NCBI GenBank assembly: GCA_031275535.1
Contig: JAISOR010000170.1
Coordinates: 1-23,621 of the forward strand
Length of the DNA: 23,621 bases
Origin: Treponema sp.
GTDB lineage: Bacteria; Spirochaetota; Spirochaetia; Treponematales; Breznakiellaceae
Direction of reading: 5' to 3'
Shown here piece by piece: positions 6,732-14,980 of this stretch (its first letter is position 1; each line of letters opens with the position of its first letter). A model generated the notes under the pieces. It did not search any database and was not told the origin of the DNA. It worked only from the letters and a program-made list of their open reading frames with translations. The translations under genes were made by a program, and so were the position numbers.

Positions 6732-7634
6732 CTAAAGATGCCTGAGCAGTTCCCGGAAACGGGGCGGCAGGGGGGTCCTGAAGGTCCTGGGCTCCCCGGC
6801 CCCCGGCAGGGTGAGGGAAAGGAGCTTCGCATGGAGCATGAGGCTTGCCCCCGGAAAGAAGGGATCCGGGGAACCGTAGATGGGGTCCCCCAGGATGGGG
6901 CAATCCAGGTGGCGCAGGTGTACCCTAAGCTGGTGGGTCCGGCCGGTTTTGGGCCGGAGGAGGAGGAGGGAATAGTTTCCCCAGGAACGGATGACCCGGT
7001 AAGCGGTGACGGCGATTTTTCCCTTTTCGGAGGATACGGCAAAACGCTTGCGGTCCCGGCGGTCCCGGCTTATCCGGGTTTCAATAATGCCCCGGCTGTC
7101 TTTTAAGGAGCCCCGGATAAGGGCGGCGTAGGTCTTCCGGACCTTCCGGGCCTTGAACTGATCCGCCAGGAAGGCCAGGGCCCCCTCATCGTAGGCGGCG
7201 ATAATTACCCCGGAGGTGTCCTTGTCCAGGCGGTGGACGATGCCGGGGCGGAGCCCCTCTCCCCCGCCCCCCCGCAGGAGCCTCCGGTATAAAAGGGCGT
7301 TAGCCAGGGTCCCGGCGGGGTTGCCCGCGCCGGGATGCACCACCATGCCCTGGGCCTTATTGATCACCACCACCCTATCATCTTCATAGAGGATCTCCAG
7401 GGGTATATCTTCGGGGATCAGATCTACAGGCTCCGGGGGGGCCCAGCAGAGTTCAAGGGCGTCCCCGCCCTTTACCGGCCGGGACAGCTTGACCGGTTTT
7501 CCGTTGAGCCGTACTTCCAGGGCCCTGGTTTTAAGCTGTGAACGGGTAAGGAGTTTAAGATGTTCCGCCACATACCGGTCAAGCCGGAATCCCCGGGGAA
7601 TGTCTTCTTCCACCGCGCCGGAATAGGAGGGCAT
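6732..7634 (-). CDS. rluD: RluA/RluD-family 23S rRNA pseudouridine synthase
   Basis: The enzyme isomerises specific uridines in large-subunit rRNA to pseudouridine. The 300 residues comprise an N-terminal S4-like RNA-binding domain (about 16-75) and the RluA-type catalytic domain. The catalytic motif HRLDKDTSG is at 134-142 with Asp137 as the expected nucleophile, and RTHQLRVHL plus LGDPIYG are the conserved later motifs. Architecture matches RluD, but RluC-type specificity cannot be excluded by reading alone. The ATG shares its A with the TGA of the preceding gene, so translation is coupled. It is the last gene of the seven-gene operon and no strong terminator is evident after it. Confidence 0.9.
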   Translation of the reverse strand: MPSYSGAVEEDIPRGFRLDRYVAEHLKLLTRSQLKTRALEVRLNGKPVKLSRPVKGGDALELCWAPPEPVDLIPEDIPLEILYEDDRVVVINKAQGMVVHPGAGNPAGTLANALLYRRLLRGGGGEGLRPGIVHRLDKDTSGVIIAAYDEGALAFLADQFKARKVRKTYAALIRGSLKDSRGIIETRISRDRRDRKRFAVSSEKGKIAVTAYRVIRSWGNYSLLLLRPKTGRTHQLRVHLRHLDCPILGDPIYGSPDPFFPGASLMLHAKLLSLTLPGAGEPRTFRTPLPPRFRELLRHL

Positions 7635-8170
7635 CAGGAACCTCCGGCCCGGACTTCGTCTTCCTCTGCCGGCGCCTCGGGCTGGGGGGGCTCCTCTTCC
7701 TCGGGCCAGGGCCGCCGTATAATGATGGGATCCCCTGCGGGTATCTGCTGGGCCTGCCGCTCCGCCTTGTTTCTCTTATACCGGACGATAAGGTAATCCG
7801 CCAGGGATATCAAAACGGACCCCGCCGCCGCTATCCCCAGGGTTATAAAATGCTGGTCCGTGGTCATGTCAATAGACCCCGCGGTTTTTAGCGGCCAGGG
7901 GGCATACCGTCTGTCCCAGTCATGGGCGGCGGATCGGTAGAGATCCATGCCAAGGCTGGCGAAAAAAACAGTAAAGGGAAAGGAGCCAAAGGCCACGATT
8001 TCGGCCCGCCTAAGGTCCTTAGCCCAGAGGGGAAAATCGCTGGTATCAAACTGGGTGGCGGGCAGGTTTGAAATAGAATTGGCCACCGTGGATGATGTTT
8101 GTCCGTATACCGCCATACCCGTACAGCTAAGGAGTAAAACAAGGCCGATATATCGCTTTATTTTGATCAT
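7634..8170 (-). CDS. Membrane protein of unknown function with acidic Pro-rich tail
   Basis: The 178-residue protein has a cleavable signal-like start (MIKIKRYIGLVLLLSCTGMAVYG, likely cut after about residue 23). Two hydrophobic segments follow, about 59-76 (IVAFGSFPFTVFFASLGM) and 109-127 (FITLGIAAAGSVLISLADY), then a basic stretch (YKRNKAERQ). The C-terminus is low-complexity, rich in Glu and Pro. I recognise no enzymatic motif and no named family. Its ATG overlaps the YggS-type gene's stop (ATGA), and its own stop overlaps the next start, so it is embedded in the operon and very likely a real protein. Envelope location is inferred from the segments. Confidence 0.75.
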   Translation of the reverse strand: MIKIKRYIGLVLLLSCTGMAVYGQTSSTVANSISNLPATQFDTSDFPLWAKDLRRAEIVAFGSFPFTVFFASLGMDLYRSAAHDWDRRYAPWPLKTAGSIDMTTDQHFITLGIAAAGSVLISLADYLIVRYKRNKAERQAQQIPAGDPIIIRRPWPEEEEPPQPEAPAEEDEVRAGGS

Positions 8171-8862
8171 GTCTTCCTTTCCCCGAACAGGGCGGTGCCT
8201 ATCCGTACCAGGCTTGACCCCTCTTCTATGGCGATCTCAAAATCATTGGACATACCCATGGAAAGACAGGTCCAATCGCAGTCCGGGAACCGGGCCTCCA
8301 GTTTATCCCTGGCCGCTGCCAGGGAACGGAAGGAAGCCCTGATGGTTTTTTCATCCTCCGTATAGGGCGCCATGGTCATAAGGCCCCGGATTTCGAGGTT
8401 CGGAAAGGCCAGAACCTTCTCCGCGGCCCGGCAGAGGCTGTCCGTATCGGGATAACCGGCCTTGGAAGCCTCGCCGGTGTGCATTTCCAACAGGATCATT
8501 AAAGGCCCTTCCCGTTCACCCGTCAAGGCCCCCAGGCCGGTGATAAGTTCATCCCGGTCCACCGACTGGATGGCGTCAAAGAGGGCCGCCGCGGTCCGGG
8601 CCTTATTACGCTGGAGGGAGCCTATCATGTGAAGTTCCGTACCGGGGTGGCCCGGCTTAAAACCGGTAAATTTGCGGACCGCCTCCTGCACCCGGCTTTC
8701 CCCAAAAAGCCGGATCCCCCCGTTCCAGGCCTCTTCCAGGGCGGGGCTTTCGTGGAATTTCGACACCCCCATAAGCCGCACCGCCGCCGGGTCCCGGCCT
8801 GAACGGAGGCAGGCTTCGTGGATCCGTTCATTGATACGCCCCAGCGCCTCAGCGATGGTCAT
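8167..8862 (-). CDS. yggS: YggS/PLPBP-family pyridoxal-phosphate homeostasis protein
   Basis: Proteins of this family bind pyridoxal 5'-phosphate on a lysine and buffer vitamin B6 and amino-acid pools; no catalytic reaction is established. The 231-residue length is typical. Lys35 in GVSKFHE is the PLP lysine. HMIGSLQRNK, IRGLMTMAP and the C-terminal LSMGMSNDFEIAIEEGSSLVRIGTALFG are the family hallmarks of the TIM-barrel fold. The ATG at 8862 follows GGAGGAAACC closely and overlaps the rsmA end by 14 bases; a longer in-frame extension upstream runs through rsmA and is not used. In many bacteria yggS lies near division or comE-type genes; here it is within the comEC-rsmA operon. Confidence 0.93.
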   Translation of the reverse strand: MTIAEALGRINERIHEACLRSGRDPAAVRLMGVSKFHESPALEEAWNGGIRLFGESRVQEAVRKFTGFKPGHPGTELHMIGSLQRNKARTAAALFDAIQSVDRDELITGLGALTGEREGPLMILLEMHTGEASKAGYPDTDSLCRAAEKVLAFPNLEIRGLMTMAPYTEDEKTIRASFRSLAAARDKLEARFPDCDWTCLSMGMSNDFEIAIEEGSSLVRIGTALFGERKT

Positions 8863-9778
8863 GGTTTCCTCCTCGGGGTTCCCGGCCCCCTGCCTGGGAA
8901 CAAGGCTCCAGAGCCTCCGCCAGGGCAATAAAATCGGAGAGGGCCAAATTTTCGGCCCGTTCATTGGGCCTGATGCCGCAGGAACCAAGGACCCCCAGAC
9001 AGATCTCTTCGGCGCTTTGTTTCCGCCCCTGTTCTCTGTTAATTATACGGGAAGAAACAAAATTTTGCAGGTTGTTTTTTACGGTCTTCCGCCGGGCCGC
9101 AAAAAGGCCGCGGACCAGGGGCTTAAAACAGGGGGGATACCCGCCGGGATCGATGTCGGTCCGAAGATCAAAACGGATCCCCTGGGAATCCACCCTGGGG
9201 GGCGGATAGAAGGAGGCCCCCTTGAATACCGGCAAGGGGCTCATGGTATAGGCGGAAGCGCAGAGTACGGAAAAGGAAGAATAATCCCCCGACCCCGGAG
9301 CCGCCGTGATCCGCCGGGCCACTTCCCGCTGGACCGTGACTACCATGCGGGTAAAGAAAAAATCGTTCTCGATAAAGTCCGCCAGCAGGGCGGCGGCGAT
9401 ATTATAGGGAAGGTTCCCCAGCAAATAAGGAGGAGGGCGGCCCGCCTGGGGCCATGTTTTAAGCACGTCCCCGGGAATCAGGACAAAGCCGGGGACGCCG
9501 CCGAAAAATTCTTCCAGCACCCCGAGGAAGCCCCGGTCAATTTCAAAGGCCGTTACCAGGGCGCCCCTGGCGATAAGGCCCTGGGTCATGGCCCCCAGGC
9601 CGGGGCCTATTTCCCAGACCCCATCCCCCGCCCGGAGTTCCAGGGCGTCCAGGAGCCTTTCCCGGGCATTCCGGTTAATCAGGAAATTCTGGCCGAATTT
9701 TTTCTGCATCCCCAGGCGGCGCTCGCTTAGAAAGGCCCGCAGCGCCGGGGGGGAGTCGTAATTAAGGGAAGGGGGCAA
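8849..9778 (-). CDS. rsmA: 16S rRNA dimethyladenosine transferase RsmA (KsgA)
   Basis: RsmA transfers four methyl groups from S-adenosylmethionine to two adjacent adenines near the 3' end of 16S rRNA, a late step in 30S maturation. The SAM-binding loop EIGPGLG is at residues 56-62, an acidic ribose-contact residue at Glu79, and the catalytic NLPYN at 122-126. The FYPPPRVDS segment is also family-typical. MQKKFGQNFLINRNARERL is the usual N-terminal signature. I choose the TTG at 9778 because GGAGGA lies six bases upstream and the resulting N-terminus (NYDSPPALRAFL) resembles that of treponemal relatives. This start overlaps comEC by 17 bases. At 309 residues it is slightly longer than E. coli KsgA, with a Gly/Arg-rich tail created by overlap with the next gene. 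Confidence 0.93.
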   Translation of the reverse strand: MPPSLNYDSPPALRAFLSERRLGMQKKFGQNFLINRNARERLLDALELRAGDGVWEIGPGLGAMTQGLIARGALVTAFEIDRGFLGVLEEFFGGVPGFVLIPGDVLKTWPQAGRPPPYLLGNLPYNIAAALLADFIENDFFFTRMVVTVQREVARRITAAPGSGDYSSFSVLCASAYTMSPLPVFKGASFYPPPRVDSQGIRFDLRTDIDPGGYPPCFKPLVRGLFAARRKTVKNNLQNFVSSRIINREQGRKQSAEEICLGVLGSCGIRPNERAENLALSDFIALAEALEPCSQAGGREPRGGNHDHR

Positions 9779-11273
9779 GCGTATTCCTCCATCGTAAACG
9801 CCGGTTCCTAAGGCATATACAGAGCAGGGCCGCACCCAGGGACAGGGCTAATTCCACCGCCGGCCCCCTGCTCACGATGCCGGGGACCAGGGCGGCCAGG
9901 GAAACCAAACGGCCCAGCAGGGCATAGACCAGGGAAAGGGCCGCGGCCACCGGGCGGGCCAGGACGGGGATAAGCGGCTCCAGGGCTAACCAGGCCAGGG
10001 TTCCGATCATAAAAAGGGTAGTCAGGGGAACGATGATGAGTCCCGCGGCTATTCCGATGGGCCGGACCACGCCGAAACCGGCGGCGCTTACCGCCGAGGT
10101 GGCCGTATAGGCCCCCAGGGAGGCGGACAGGGGGCCGGCCAGGACCTCCGGGACGGGGCCCCGGATAAGATCGTGCAGGGCCTGCCCTATAAAGAGAATG
10201 CCCCCCAAGGCCAGGTAGGAAAGGATGAATGAAAGGCTGTCCCCCGAAGCGGGCCGGAGGGCAAGCTGGATCAGGAAGGCCAGGCCCAAAAGGAAGGCGG
10301 GCCGCCGGGGCAGGACCCCCAGCAGGGCCGCGGTTCCCAGGAGGTACATGATCGCCGCCCGTTCCAGAGAGGCCTGGGCCCCCACCAGGTACACGTACGC
10401 CAGGACAAAAACCGCCCCCGCCATGGCGGAGGCCCGTAAACCCAGGGCCCTTCGGAGGAGGAAGGCCAGGAGCCCCGAGAGGACGGCCAAATGCATACCC
10501 GACAGGGCCAATACATGGGAACACCCGGCGTATTGATACGCCTGGGCAAGCCCGGTGTCAAGGTTATCCCGGATCCCCAGGAGGAGGGCCGCGCCCAGGC
10601 CGCCCCAGGCATAGGGGGCCAGGCGGTCCAGGAGCCCCAGCCGTATTCCGGTCCGGAACTGTTCCCAGGCCGGCGCCGGGGCAAGGATATGGACCGACCG
10701 GGCCCGGAAAAGGCTGCCCCCCCCGGATTGGGGGGGCACAAAGGAACCTTCAATATACACGGCGCTGCCCCGGCCGAATTCCTTTAACCGGGGAATAGCG
10801 CCGGAGGGGAAAAAGACCAGGACCACCCCCCTGGCCGAACTGCGAATTCCCCCCTTTCCCGCGGCGCCTTCCAGCTCCAGGTATCCCATACCCCGGCCGT
10901 CCTGTAATTCCCGGGGATCTTCCCGGAGTACCCCGGAGATGCCGGTAACCCGGTCTTGGGGAAGCCCCAGGTGAATCATGTAGGGAACGGCGGCCCTGGC
11001 GCAAAGGCCCAGGATCAGGCCCGCCGCAAGGGCCATAACATGGCGGTTTATGCCGCGGCAGCGGCGGCTCCGGAGGGGATCGGAAAAAACCAAGCCCGGA
11101 CTACAGGCCAGGACCCGGCAGAGGCTGAGGATTCCCAGGAGGACACAGACCCCTGCCCCGACCCCGGAGATCCACCGGACCCCGGCCAAGTGCAGCAGGT
11201 TTAAACCGTAATAAGTTCCCGCGGCCCCTAAAACGGCGTACAAGAGCGGGGCTGGTCTTTGAATTCCTACCAT
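9762..11273 (-). CDS. comEC: ComEC/Rec2-family DNA-uptake channel, lacking the metallo-hydrolase domain
   Basis: ComEC forms the inner-membrane channel through which single-stranded DNA enters during natural transformation. The 503 residues include N-terminal membrane segments (about 10-55 and 78-100), an OB-like soluble portion (about 105-200) and the polytopic Competence domain. The Competence domain opens with the diagnostic HVLALSGMHLAVL (from residue 253) and continues through SFILSYLALGG and eight or so hydrophobic helices to the C-terminus. The usual C-terminal metallo-beta-lactamase-like domain is absent: the protein ends after the last helix (LCICLRNRRLRW). The ATG overlaps the preceding stop codon by several bases with no clear Shine-Dalgarno sequence, so it probably depends on coupling. 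No comEA or comF is in the window, so competence cannot be asserted. Confidence 0.88.
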   Translation of the reverse strand: MVGIQRPAPLLYAVLGAAGTYYGLNLLHLAGVRWISGVGAGVCVLLGILSLCRVLACSPGLVFSDPLRSRRCRGINRHVMALAAGLILGLCARAAVPYMIHLGLPQDRVTGISGVLREDPRELQDGRGMGYLELEGAAGKGGIRSSARGVVLVFFPSGAIPRLKEFGRGSAVYIEGSFVPPQSGGGSLFRARSVHILAPAPAWEQFRTGIRLGLLDRLAPYAWGGLGAALLLGIRDNLDTGLAQAYQYAGCSHVLALSGMHLAVLSGLLAFLLRRALGLRASAMAGAVFVLAYVYLVGAQASLERAAIMYLLGTAALLGVLPRRPAFLLGLAFLIQLALRPASGDSLSFILSYLALGGILFIGQALHDLIRGPVPEVLAGPLSASLGAYTATSAVSAAGFGVVRPIGIAAGLIIVPLTTLFMIGTLAWLALEPLIPVLARPVAAALSLVYALLGRLVSLAALVPGIVSRGPAVELALSLGAALLCICLRNRRLRWRNTLAPFP

Positions 11274-12484
11274 TTGAGCCGGTTCAACGCCTCCCTGGCC
11301 GCGATCTGTATGGATTCCGGGTAAGTGAGATAACCAATATAGAGTAAATAATCAAAGGCGATTTTATCGCCGATCTCTCCCAGGGCTTTGACAATGGCCA
11401 GGGTAAGGACCTCGTCAAATTCATTGATCCGTTCCATCTGGGAATTTATAAAACCCAACTGGAGGGCCAGAACCTGGGCGGCCTCGGAGCTTTCCATGGC
11501 CCCCAGACAGGCGACGGCTTCGCTGAACTGGGCCTTGGAAGCCAGGCCGTTGGCATAGTCCTTCTGAACCCGGTAGTAATGCCTAATCGCCAGGCTGGTG
11601 GCCCTGGTCCACTTTAGCTCCGTAAGCAGTTGTACCGAGGCATACCGCAAATTGGAAATGGCGGTTTCCCCTTCCGCACTATCGGGGAACAGATCAAGGC
11701 TTACCTCCAGGGCTATCTGCGCCAAATCCCCCCGTTCCGCATCGGTAAACTTCTTATTGTAGCTCCCCTCCCGAAAGGCTATCAGTTTTTCCGCCGGGGG
11801 ATTTTTCCGTATTACATCGATAAGATACTGCTTATAGTCCCCCTCTATGGAGGCCAGCGCCCCGGAGGCTTCCTGGGTAATCGAGTCGGGATACCCGGCG
11901 ATCATGGCGGAAAACAGCACCGGGAAAGAAGAACCGTCCCCCAGGCGGGACAGGGTGGAGATACAGGCCGAGAGGGTGGGAAAATCCGGCGTCATCCCGG
12001 AACGGTATAGATTATTCTGGTTTGCCAAAAATTGATTCAAATCTTCTACTAACTGCCCGTTTCCCCTGCCTAAGAGGGCAAGGGCATTGAGTACCTCGAC
12101 CCGGGTAAGGGAATCCCGGTAGGCCAGGAAAACCTTCCAGAGGGTTTCTACCGAGGCCCGGTGGCCGGAAGCGCCCGCCCCCCGGGAGGCCAGCACCGTA
12201 AGGGCTATCATATCGGGATCATCCCGGAGTATCTCCGCATTCCGGAGGGCAAAATTGAGGGCAAACTCGTAGAGGGGCCCGATGAATTCAGCGGCCCGTT
12301 CATCGGTAGCCGCGTCCCGCAGGATCCCCGCCTTGGTCGACAGATTGGCCCGGATAAAATTCCGTTCATAGGAAGCCCGTATGGGCTCGCCATCCTGGGC
12401 CGGCGCCGGTGACGCGGCAAACAAAAACCCCAAAATACACCATATGGCAGGGGAATTCCCCTTTTTCCTGCATCTCCGGTTCAT
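11267..12484 (-). CDS. Exported HEAT-repeat-like protein
   Basis: The 405-residue protein has an N-terminal signal peptide (basic start, hydrophobic WCILGFLFAA, probable cleavage after APA near residue 29), so it is expected in the periplasm. The mature part is almost wholly helical, with repeating units such as RVEVLNALALLGRGNG, TQEASGALASIEGD, LTLAIVKALGEIGDKIAFDYLLYIG and ESIQIAAREALNRL, the paired-helix pattern of HEAT/ARM repeats. Such proteins act as scaffolds; no enzymatic motif is visible and the partner is unknown. GTAGGAG lies five bases upstream of the ATG. It is second in the operon, 15 bases after the PilZ gene, and overlaps comEC. Confidence 0.78.
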   Translation of the reverse strand: MNRRCRKKGNSPAIWCILGFLFAASPAPAQDGEPIRASYERNFIRANLSTKAGILRDAATDERAAEFIGPLYEFALNFALRNAEILRDDPDMIALTVLASRGAGASGHRASVETLWKVFLAYRDSLTRVEVLNALALLGRGNGQLVEDLNQFLANQNNLYRSGMTPDFPTLSACISTLSRLGDGSSFPVLFSAMIAGYPDSITQEASGALASIEGDYKQYLIDVIRKNPPAEKLIAFREGSYNKKFTDAERGDLAQIALEVSLDLFPDSAEGETAISNLRYASVQLLTELKWTRATSLAIRHYYRVQKDYANGLASKAQFSEAVACLGAMESSEAAQVLALQLGFINSQMERINEFDEVLTLAIVKALGEIGDKIAFDYLLYIGYLTYPESIQIAAREALNRLKW

Positions 12485-12499
12485 AAATGCTCCTACAAC

Positions 12500-13582
12500 T
12501 TATACGGCATTGTTATCCGGGCCGCTTTGATCATCCTGATTTTCTACCTCTTCATCTAAAAGACGGAAGGGAATAAAATCGTCATCCTCCGGCAACATAC
12601 CGAATACTTCTCCTAATATATAGTTTCTGGTCTCTATAGGAAGGGGATCCGCCTCAACATGCAGCAGGGAACGGTTTGTATCTTCCTTGTATTCCACAGA
12701 ACGGACGGTCCCGCTCATGCTCAGGGGGTTATTGTCCAGGACAAATTGGACTTTTATCCTCATGCCCGGCATGGCCTTACCCCCAATGGTAATGGCACAT
12801 CCCGTATCGGAGAGATCCTCCAGAAAACATTTAAGCCCCGGTATGACCTCAAGCTTATTTGCGGTTTCCTCTTCGCTAATCAGATAGAGAAAGGCCGATT
12901 TATGGGTCTTTACCCGGACGGATTTTCGCTTTTGGGTTCTAAAGAGGGAATCGGAATGGGTAATTTTGAGGGATAAGATGCCCTTGGAATATACTTCATC
13001 CAATACATCACTGTCAAAAACATATCCCGCATCATCTTCCCGCCAAAAATACACCGAAATACGCATACCGTTCCACGAAAAACCGGACGGAAATTTAGGA
13101 TTGGTAGGCCGGGAAATGACGAGATACTGACTAGTGTTTTTGATAACCTTCGATCTGAATACCCCGGAACCGCTTATCAGAACCCGTAAATCCTGGGACT
13201 CACTGATCTGCCGGGAACTGCTGATGCCGTTTTTAACCCGGGGTTTTGACATTTCAATCTTTTTACGGTACTCATAGAGCTTGGAAAGAAAATCCTGGGC
13301 CGACTGATCCTCGTCATTTCCGGAAAGGCGCATGGTCCGGACCAGAGAGCGGATGCAGATATCCAGTTGATTCTGGGACCAAAAGAGGGAACCGGGGTCT
13401 TCCAGATTGGATTTTTGCGCCAAATTCTTAAGGAGCCCAATTTCCTTAAAGCTGAAACCCGCATCTTTGCCCTTGGCATAGAATTGTATCCAGGATCCCT
13501 GTTTTTCCTTCTTAGCCCGGGACAAAAAAAGGACGAGGATTCCCAGCATCGGAATAATAACTATTAATACAAATAAAAGCAT
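12500..13582 (-). CDS. Membrane-anchored PilZ-domain protein (c-di-GMP receptor)
   Basis: The 360-residue protein has one N-terminal transmembrane helix (residues 2-20) followed by a basic stop-transfer region (SRAKKEK), leaving the rest in the cytoplasm. Residues about 40-130 are a helical region; about 130-210 are a beta-rich YcgR-like N-domain; about 215-340 are the PilZ domain. The c-di-GMP signatures are present: RxxxR at Arg219-Arg223 (RKSVR) and the (D/N)xSxxG motif as DLSDTG at 256-261. The protein therefore probably binds c-di-GMP and may modulate motility or envelope functions, as PilZ proteins do in other spirochaetes. It is the first gene of the operon, starting about 30 bases after the predicted transcription start. 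The tail is very acidic. The exact output is not deducible here. Confidence 0.88.
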   Translation of the reverse strand: MLLFVLIVIIPMLGILVLFLSRAKKEKQGSWIQFYAKGKDAGFSFKEIGLLKNLAQKSNLEDPGSLFWSQNQLDICIRSLVRTMRLSGNDEDQSAQDFLSKLYEYRKKIEMSKPRVKNGISSSRQISESQDLRVLISGSGVFRSKVIKNTSQYLVISRPTNPKFPSGFSWNGMRISVYFWREDDAGYVFDSDVLDEVYSKGILSLKITHSDSLFRTQKRKSVRVKTHKSAFLYLISEEETANKLEVIPGLKCFLEDLSDTGCAITIGGKAMPGMRIKVQFVLDNNPLSMSGTVRSVEYKEDTNRSLLHVEADPLPIETRNYILGEVFGMLPEDDDFIPFRLLDEEVENQDDQSGPDNNAV

Positions 13583-13616
13583 TTTCCCAATTCCCTAATT
13601 CAGCTACAATAATAAA

Positions 13617-13645
13617 ACTATACCGCAGCCCGCAAGGACTGTCAA
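13617..13645 (-). promoter_or_regulatory. Promoter of the PilZ-comEC-rsmA-rluD operon
   Basis: On the - strand TTGACA (13645-13640) and TATAGT (13622-13617) are separated by 17 bases, identical in boxes and spacing to the aroF leader promoter. The predicted start near 13610 precedes the PilZ gene by about 28 bases. The -35 overlaps the ribosome binding site of the divergent CPBP gene. Confidence 0.85.
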
Positions 13646-13657
13646 AAGGAGTATGCC

Positions 13658-14296
13658 ATTAACGCCCTCATAGAAGCGCTGCTTCTCTATTTTGTTCTTT
13701 TTTTCCCCAATATCAATTTCTCCGCCGCGGCCCCGGAATATATCGCCTTTTCTATAAACCGGGAACTGAACCGCTTCTTTATATATAATATACCATCTTT
13801 AGCCCTTGTGTGGTACCTCCTTTTGCGGGGGGGGGCCAAAGCCGCCTGGGTCAAGCCCGGCTTAGGGGACCTGCGATCCGCCCTGCTGGCCTTTCCGGGC
13901 CTTCTGGGCATCGGCTTCCTCGTTTCCCTTATGGGGACCCTGTTCCCGGGGCTTCCGGCCCCGCCGGGCATGGAAGCTCCCCAGGGCTTGGTTCCCTGGC
14001 TGGTTTTGATCATCGCATCTTTGGGTACCGGTTATTTGGAAGAAACCTACTTCCGGGCATATCTTTATACCCGGTTTACCGAAGCAGGCCTGGGCCCCCT
14101 TAGAAGCGCCGCTGTTTCGGCGGCCCTTTTTACCCTCTGCCACCTCTACGAAGGTCCCTGGGGCGCCCTGAACGCCCTGCTGGCGGGGCTCTTCCTGTCC
14201 CTGGTGTTTTTACGCCGAAAATCCCTCCACGGCCTGGCCTGGGCCCATGGGGGCTACAATGTCTTTGCCTATCTTCTCTCCGCCGCGGGGGCTTAG
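13658..14296 (+). CDS. CPBP-family intramembrane protease, apparent ATT start
   Basis: This is a CAAX-protease/bacteriocin-processing (CPBP, ABI) family membrane protein, a glutamic-type intramembrane protease. Its motifs are EExxxR as EETYFR (128-133), a histidine in the second motif (His162, TLCHLYEG) and HxxxN as HGGYN (197-201). Several hydrophobic helices span the 212 residues. The first canonical in-frame start, GTG at 13808, would cut off 50 residues including a good first membrane helix. Coding character and the family's N-terminal helix extend upstream to ATT at 13658 (NALIEALLLYFVLFF follows), placed exactly six bases after AAGGAG (13646-13651). There is no ATG, GTG or TTG in frame between the upstream stop (13613) and 13808. 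An ATT start is therefore inferred; a sequencing error is the alternative. It is divergent from the PilZ operon and its substrate is unknown. Confidence 0.8.
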   Translation: MNALIEALLLYFVLFFPNINFSAAAPEYIAFSINRELNRFFIYNIPSLALVWYLLLRGGAKAAWVKPGLGDLRSALLAFPGLLGIGFLVSLMGTLFPGLPAPPGMEAPQGLVPWLVLIIASLGTGYLEETYFRAYLYTRFTEAGLGPLRSAAVSAALFTLCHLYEGPWGALNALLAGLFLSLVFLRRKSLHGLAWAHGGYNVFAYLLSAAGA

Positions 14297-14335
14297 TACA
14301 TTTGGTTATTGGCTTTGACCGGAAGTACGTGCCTT

Positions 14336-14737
14336 TTACCAAATATATTTTAATCCGTCTTTTTTATAGATTTCAATTTTTGTATCCTTACTCACAAATA
14401 TATATCCATTTTTTATACACTGGTATATTAACATCCTATCAAACGGATCTTTATGGATATTTTTTGGGGGGAGATACATACTATTTAATGCATCCACTGG
14501 TTCTAATGGGATTAATTCAAATCCCATTTCTTCACAATATTCCGGAATCCTTTTTATGTCCGAAGAATCCATTATTAATTTTCCAATACTATGTTTTAAG
14601 GCTATTTCCCATAGTGATACCGCACTTACGAGTATTTCATTATGGGCATTTTTTATTTCTTGTATTGCCTTTTCGGATAATTCATTGCTTTTCCCAATTG
14701 ACCATAATAATGCATGTGTATCTAACAATAATTTCAT
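14336..14737 (-). CDS. vapC: PIN-domain toxin (VapC family)
   Basis: VapC toxins are metal-dependent ribonucleases that block translation by cutting tRNA or rRNA. The 133-residue protein has the PIN acidic set: Asp6 (LLLDTHALLW), Glu44 (SLWEIALK), Asp97 and Asp100 in HKDPFDRM, with a further Asp118. The LWEIALKHSIGKL and HKDPFDRMLIYQ segments are typical of PIN proteins paired with Phd-type antitoxins. The start overlaps the antitoxin stop by four bases (ATGA), the standard coupled arrangement. AT-rich composition contrasts with flanking genes and suggests acquisition. All catalytic residues are present, so it is probably active. Confidence 0.92.
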   Translation of the reverse strand: MKLLLDTHALLWSIGKSNELSEKAIQEIKNAHNEILVSAVSLWEIALKHSIGKLIMDSSDIKRIPEYCEEMGFELIPLEPVDALNSMYLPPKNIHKDPFDRMLIYQCIKNGYIFVSKDTKIEIYKKDGLKYIW

Positions 14738-14973
14738 TGTATTCCCAATAATTCTTCAGAGGTCATCTCAAAATCATCCTTAAATTCAATTTTTATTTTC
14801 CCATCCAAAATACCAATTTTCCGCTCAATTTTTTTTCCTTCATTGTATGGGACAATCATTGCTATGGGTTTTTTAGTCTTACCATATAGTATTCCCACCT
14901 TCTTCCCGTTTTTTACTTCTTTGAGAATTTCAGAGAAATGAGTTTTAACCTCTCCAACAGCCATTGCTTTCAT
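14734..14973 (-). CDS. Phd/YefM-type antitoxin paired with VapC
   Basis: This 79-residue protein neutralises the adjacent PIN toxin and normally represses its own operon. The N-terminal MAVGEVKTHFSEILKEVKNGKKVGILYGKTKKPIAMIVPY follows the Phd/YefM DNA-binding fold. The C-terminal IEFKDDFEMTSEELLGI is the toxin-binding tail typical of the group. I choose the ATG at 14973 because it lies seven bases after a TATAGT box and begins the conserved fold; no Shine-Dalgarno is present, so the message is probably leaderless. An in-frame ORF extending to 15039 runs through the promoter and repeat and is not used. A palindrome over the -35 is the likely operator. Confidence 0.88.
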   Translation of the reverse strand: MKAMAVGEVKTHFSEILKEVKNGKKVGILYGKTKKPIAMIVPYNEGKKIERKIGILDGKIKIEFKDDFEMTSEELLGIQ

Positions 14974-14980
14974 GAATATG

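Noticed and set aside
6511..6735. ORF spanning the poly-G tract on the + strand
   Set aside because: It has no family resemblance, starts within the tract and has no ribosome binding site.
8863..8988. N-terminal extension of the YggS-type protein
   Set aside because: The extra codons run through rsmA in another frame; the ATG at 8862 has a strong ribosome site and the normal family start.
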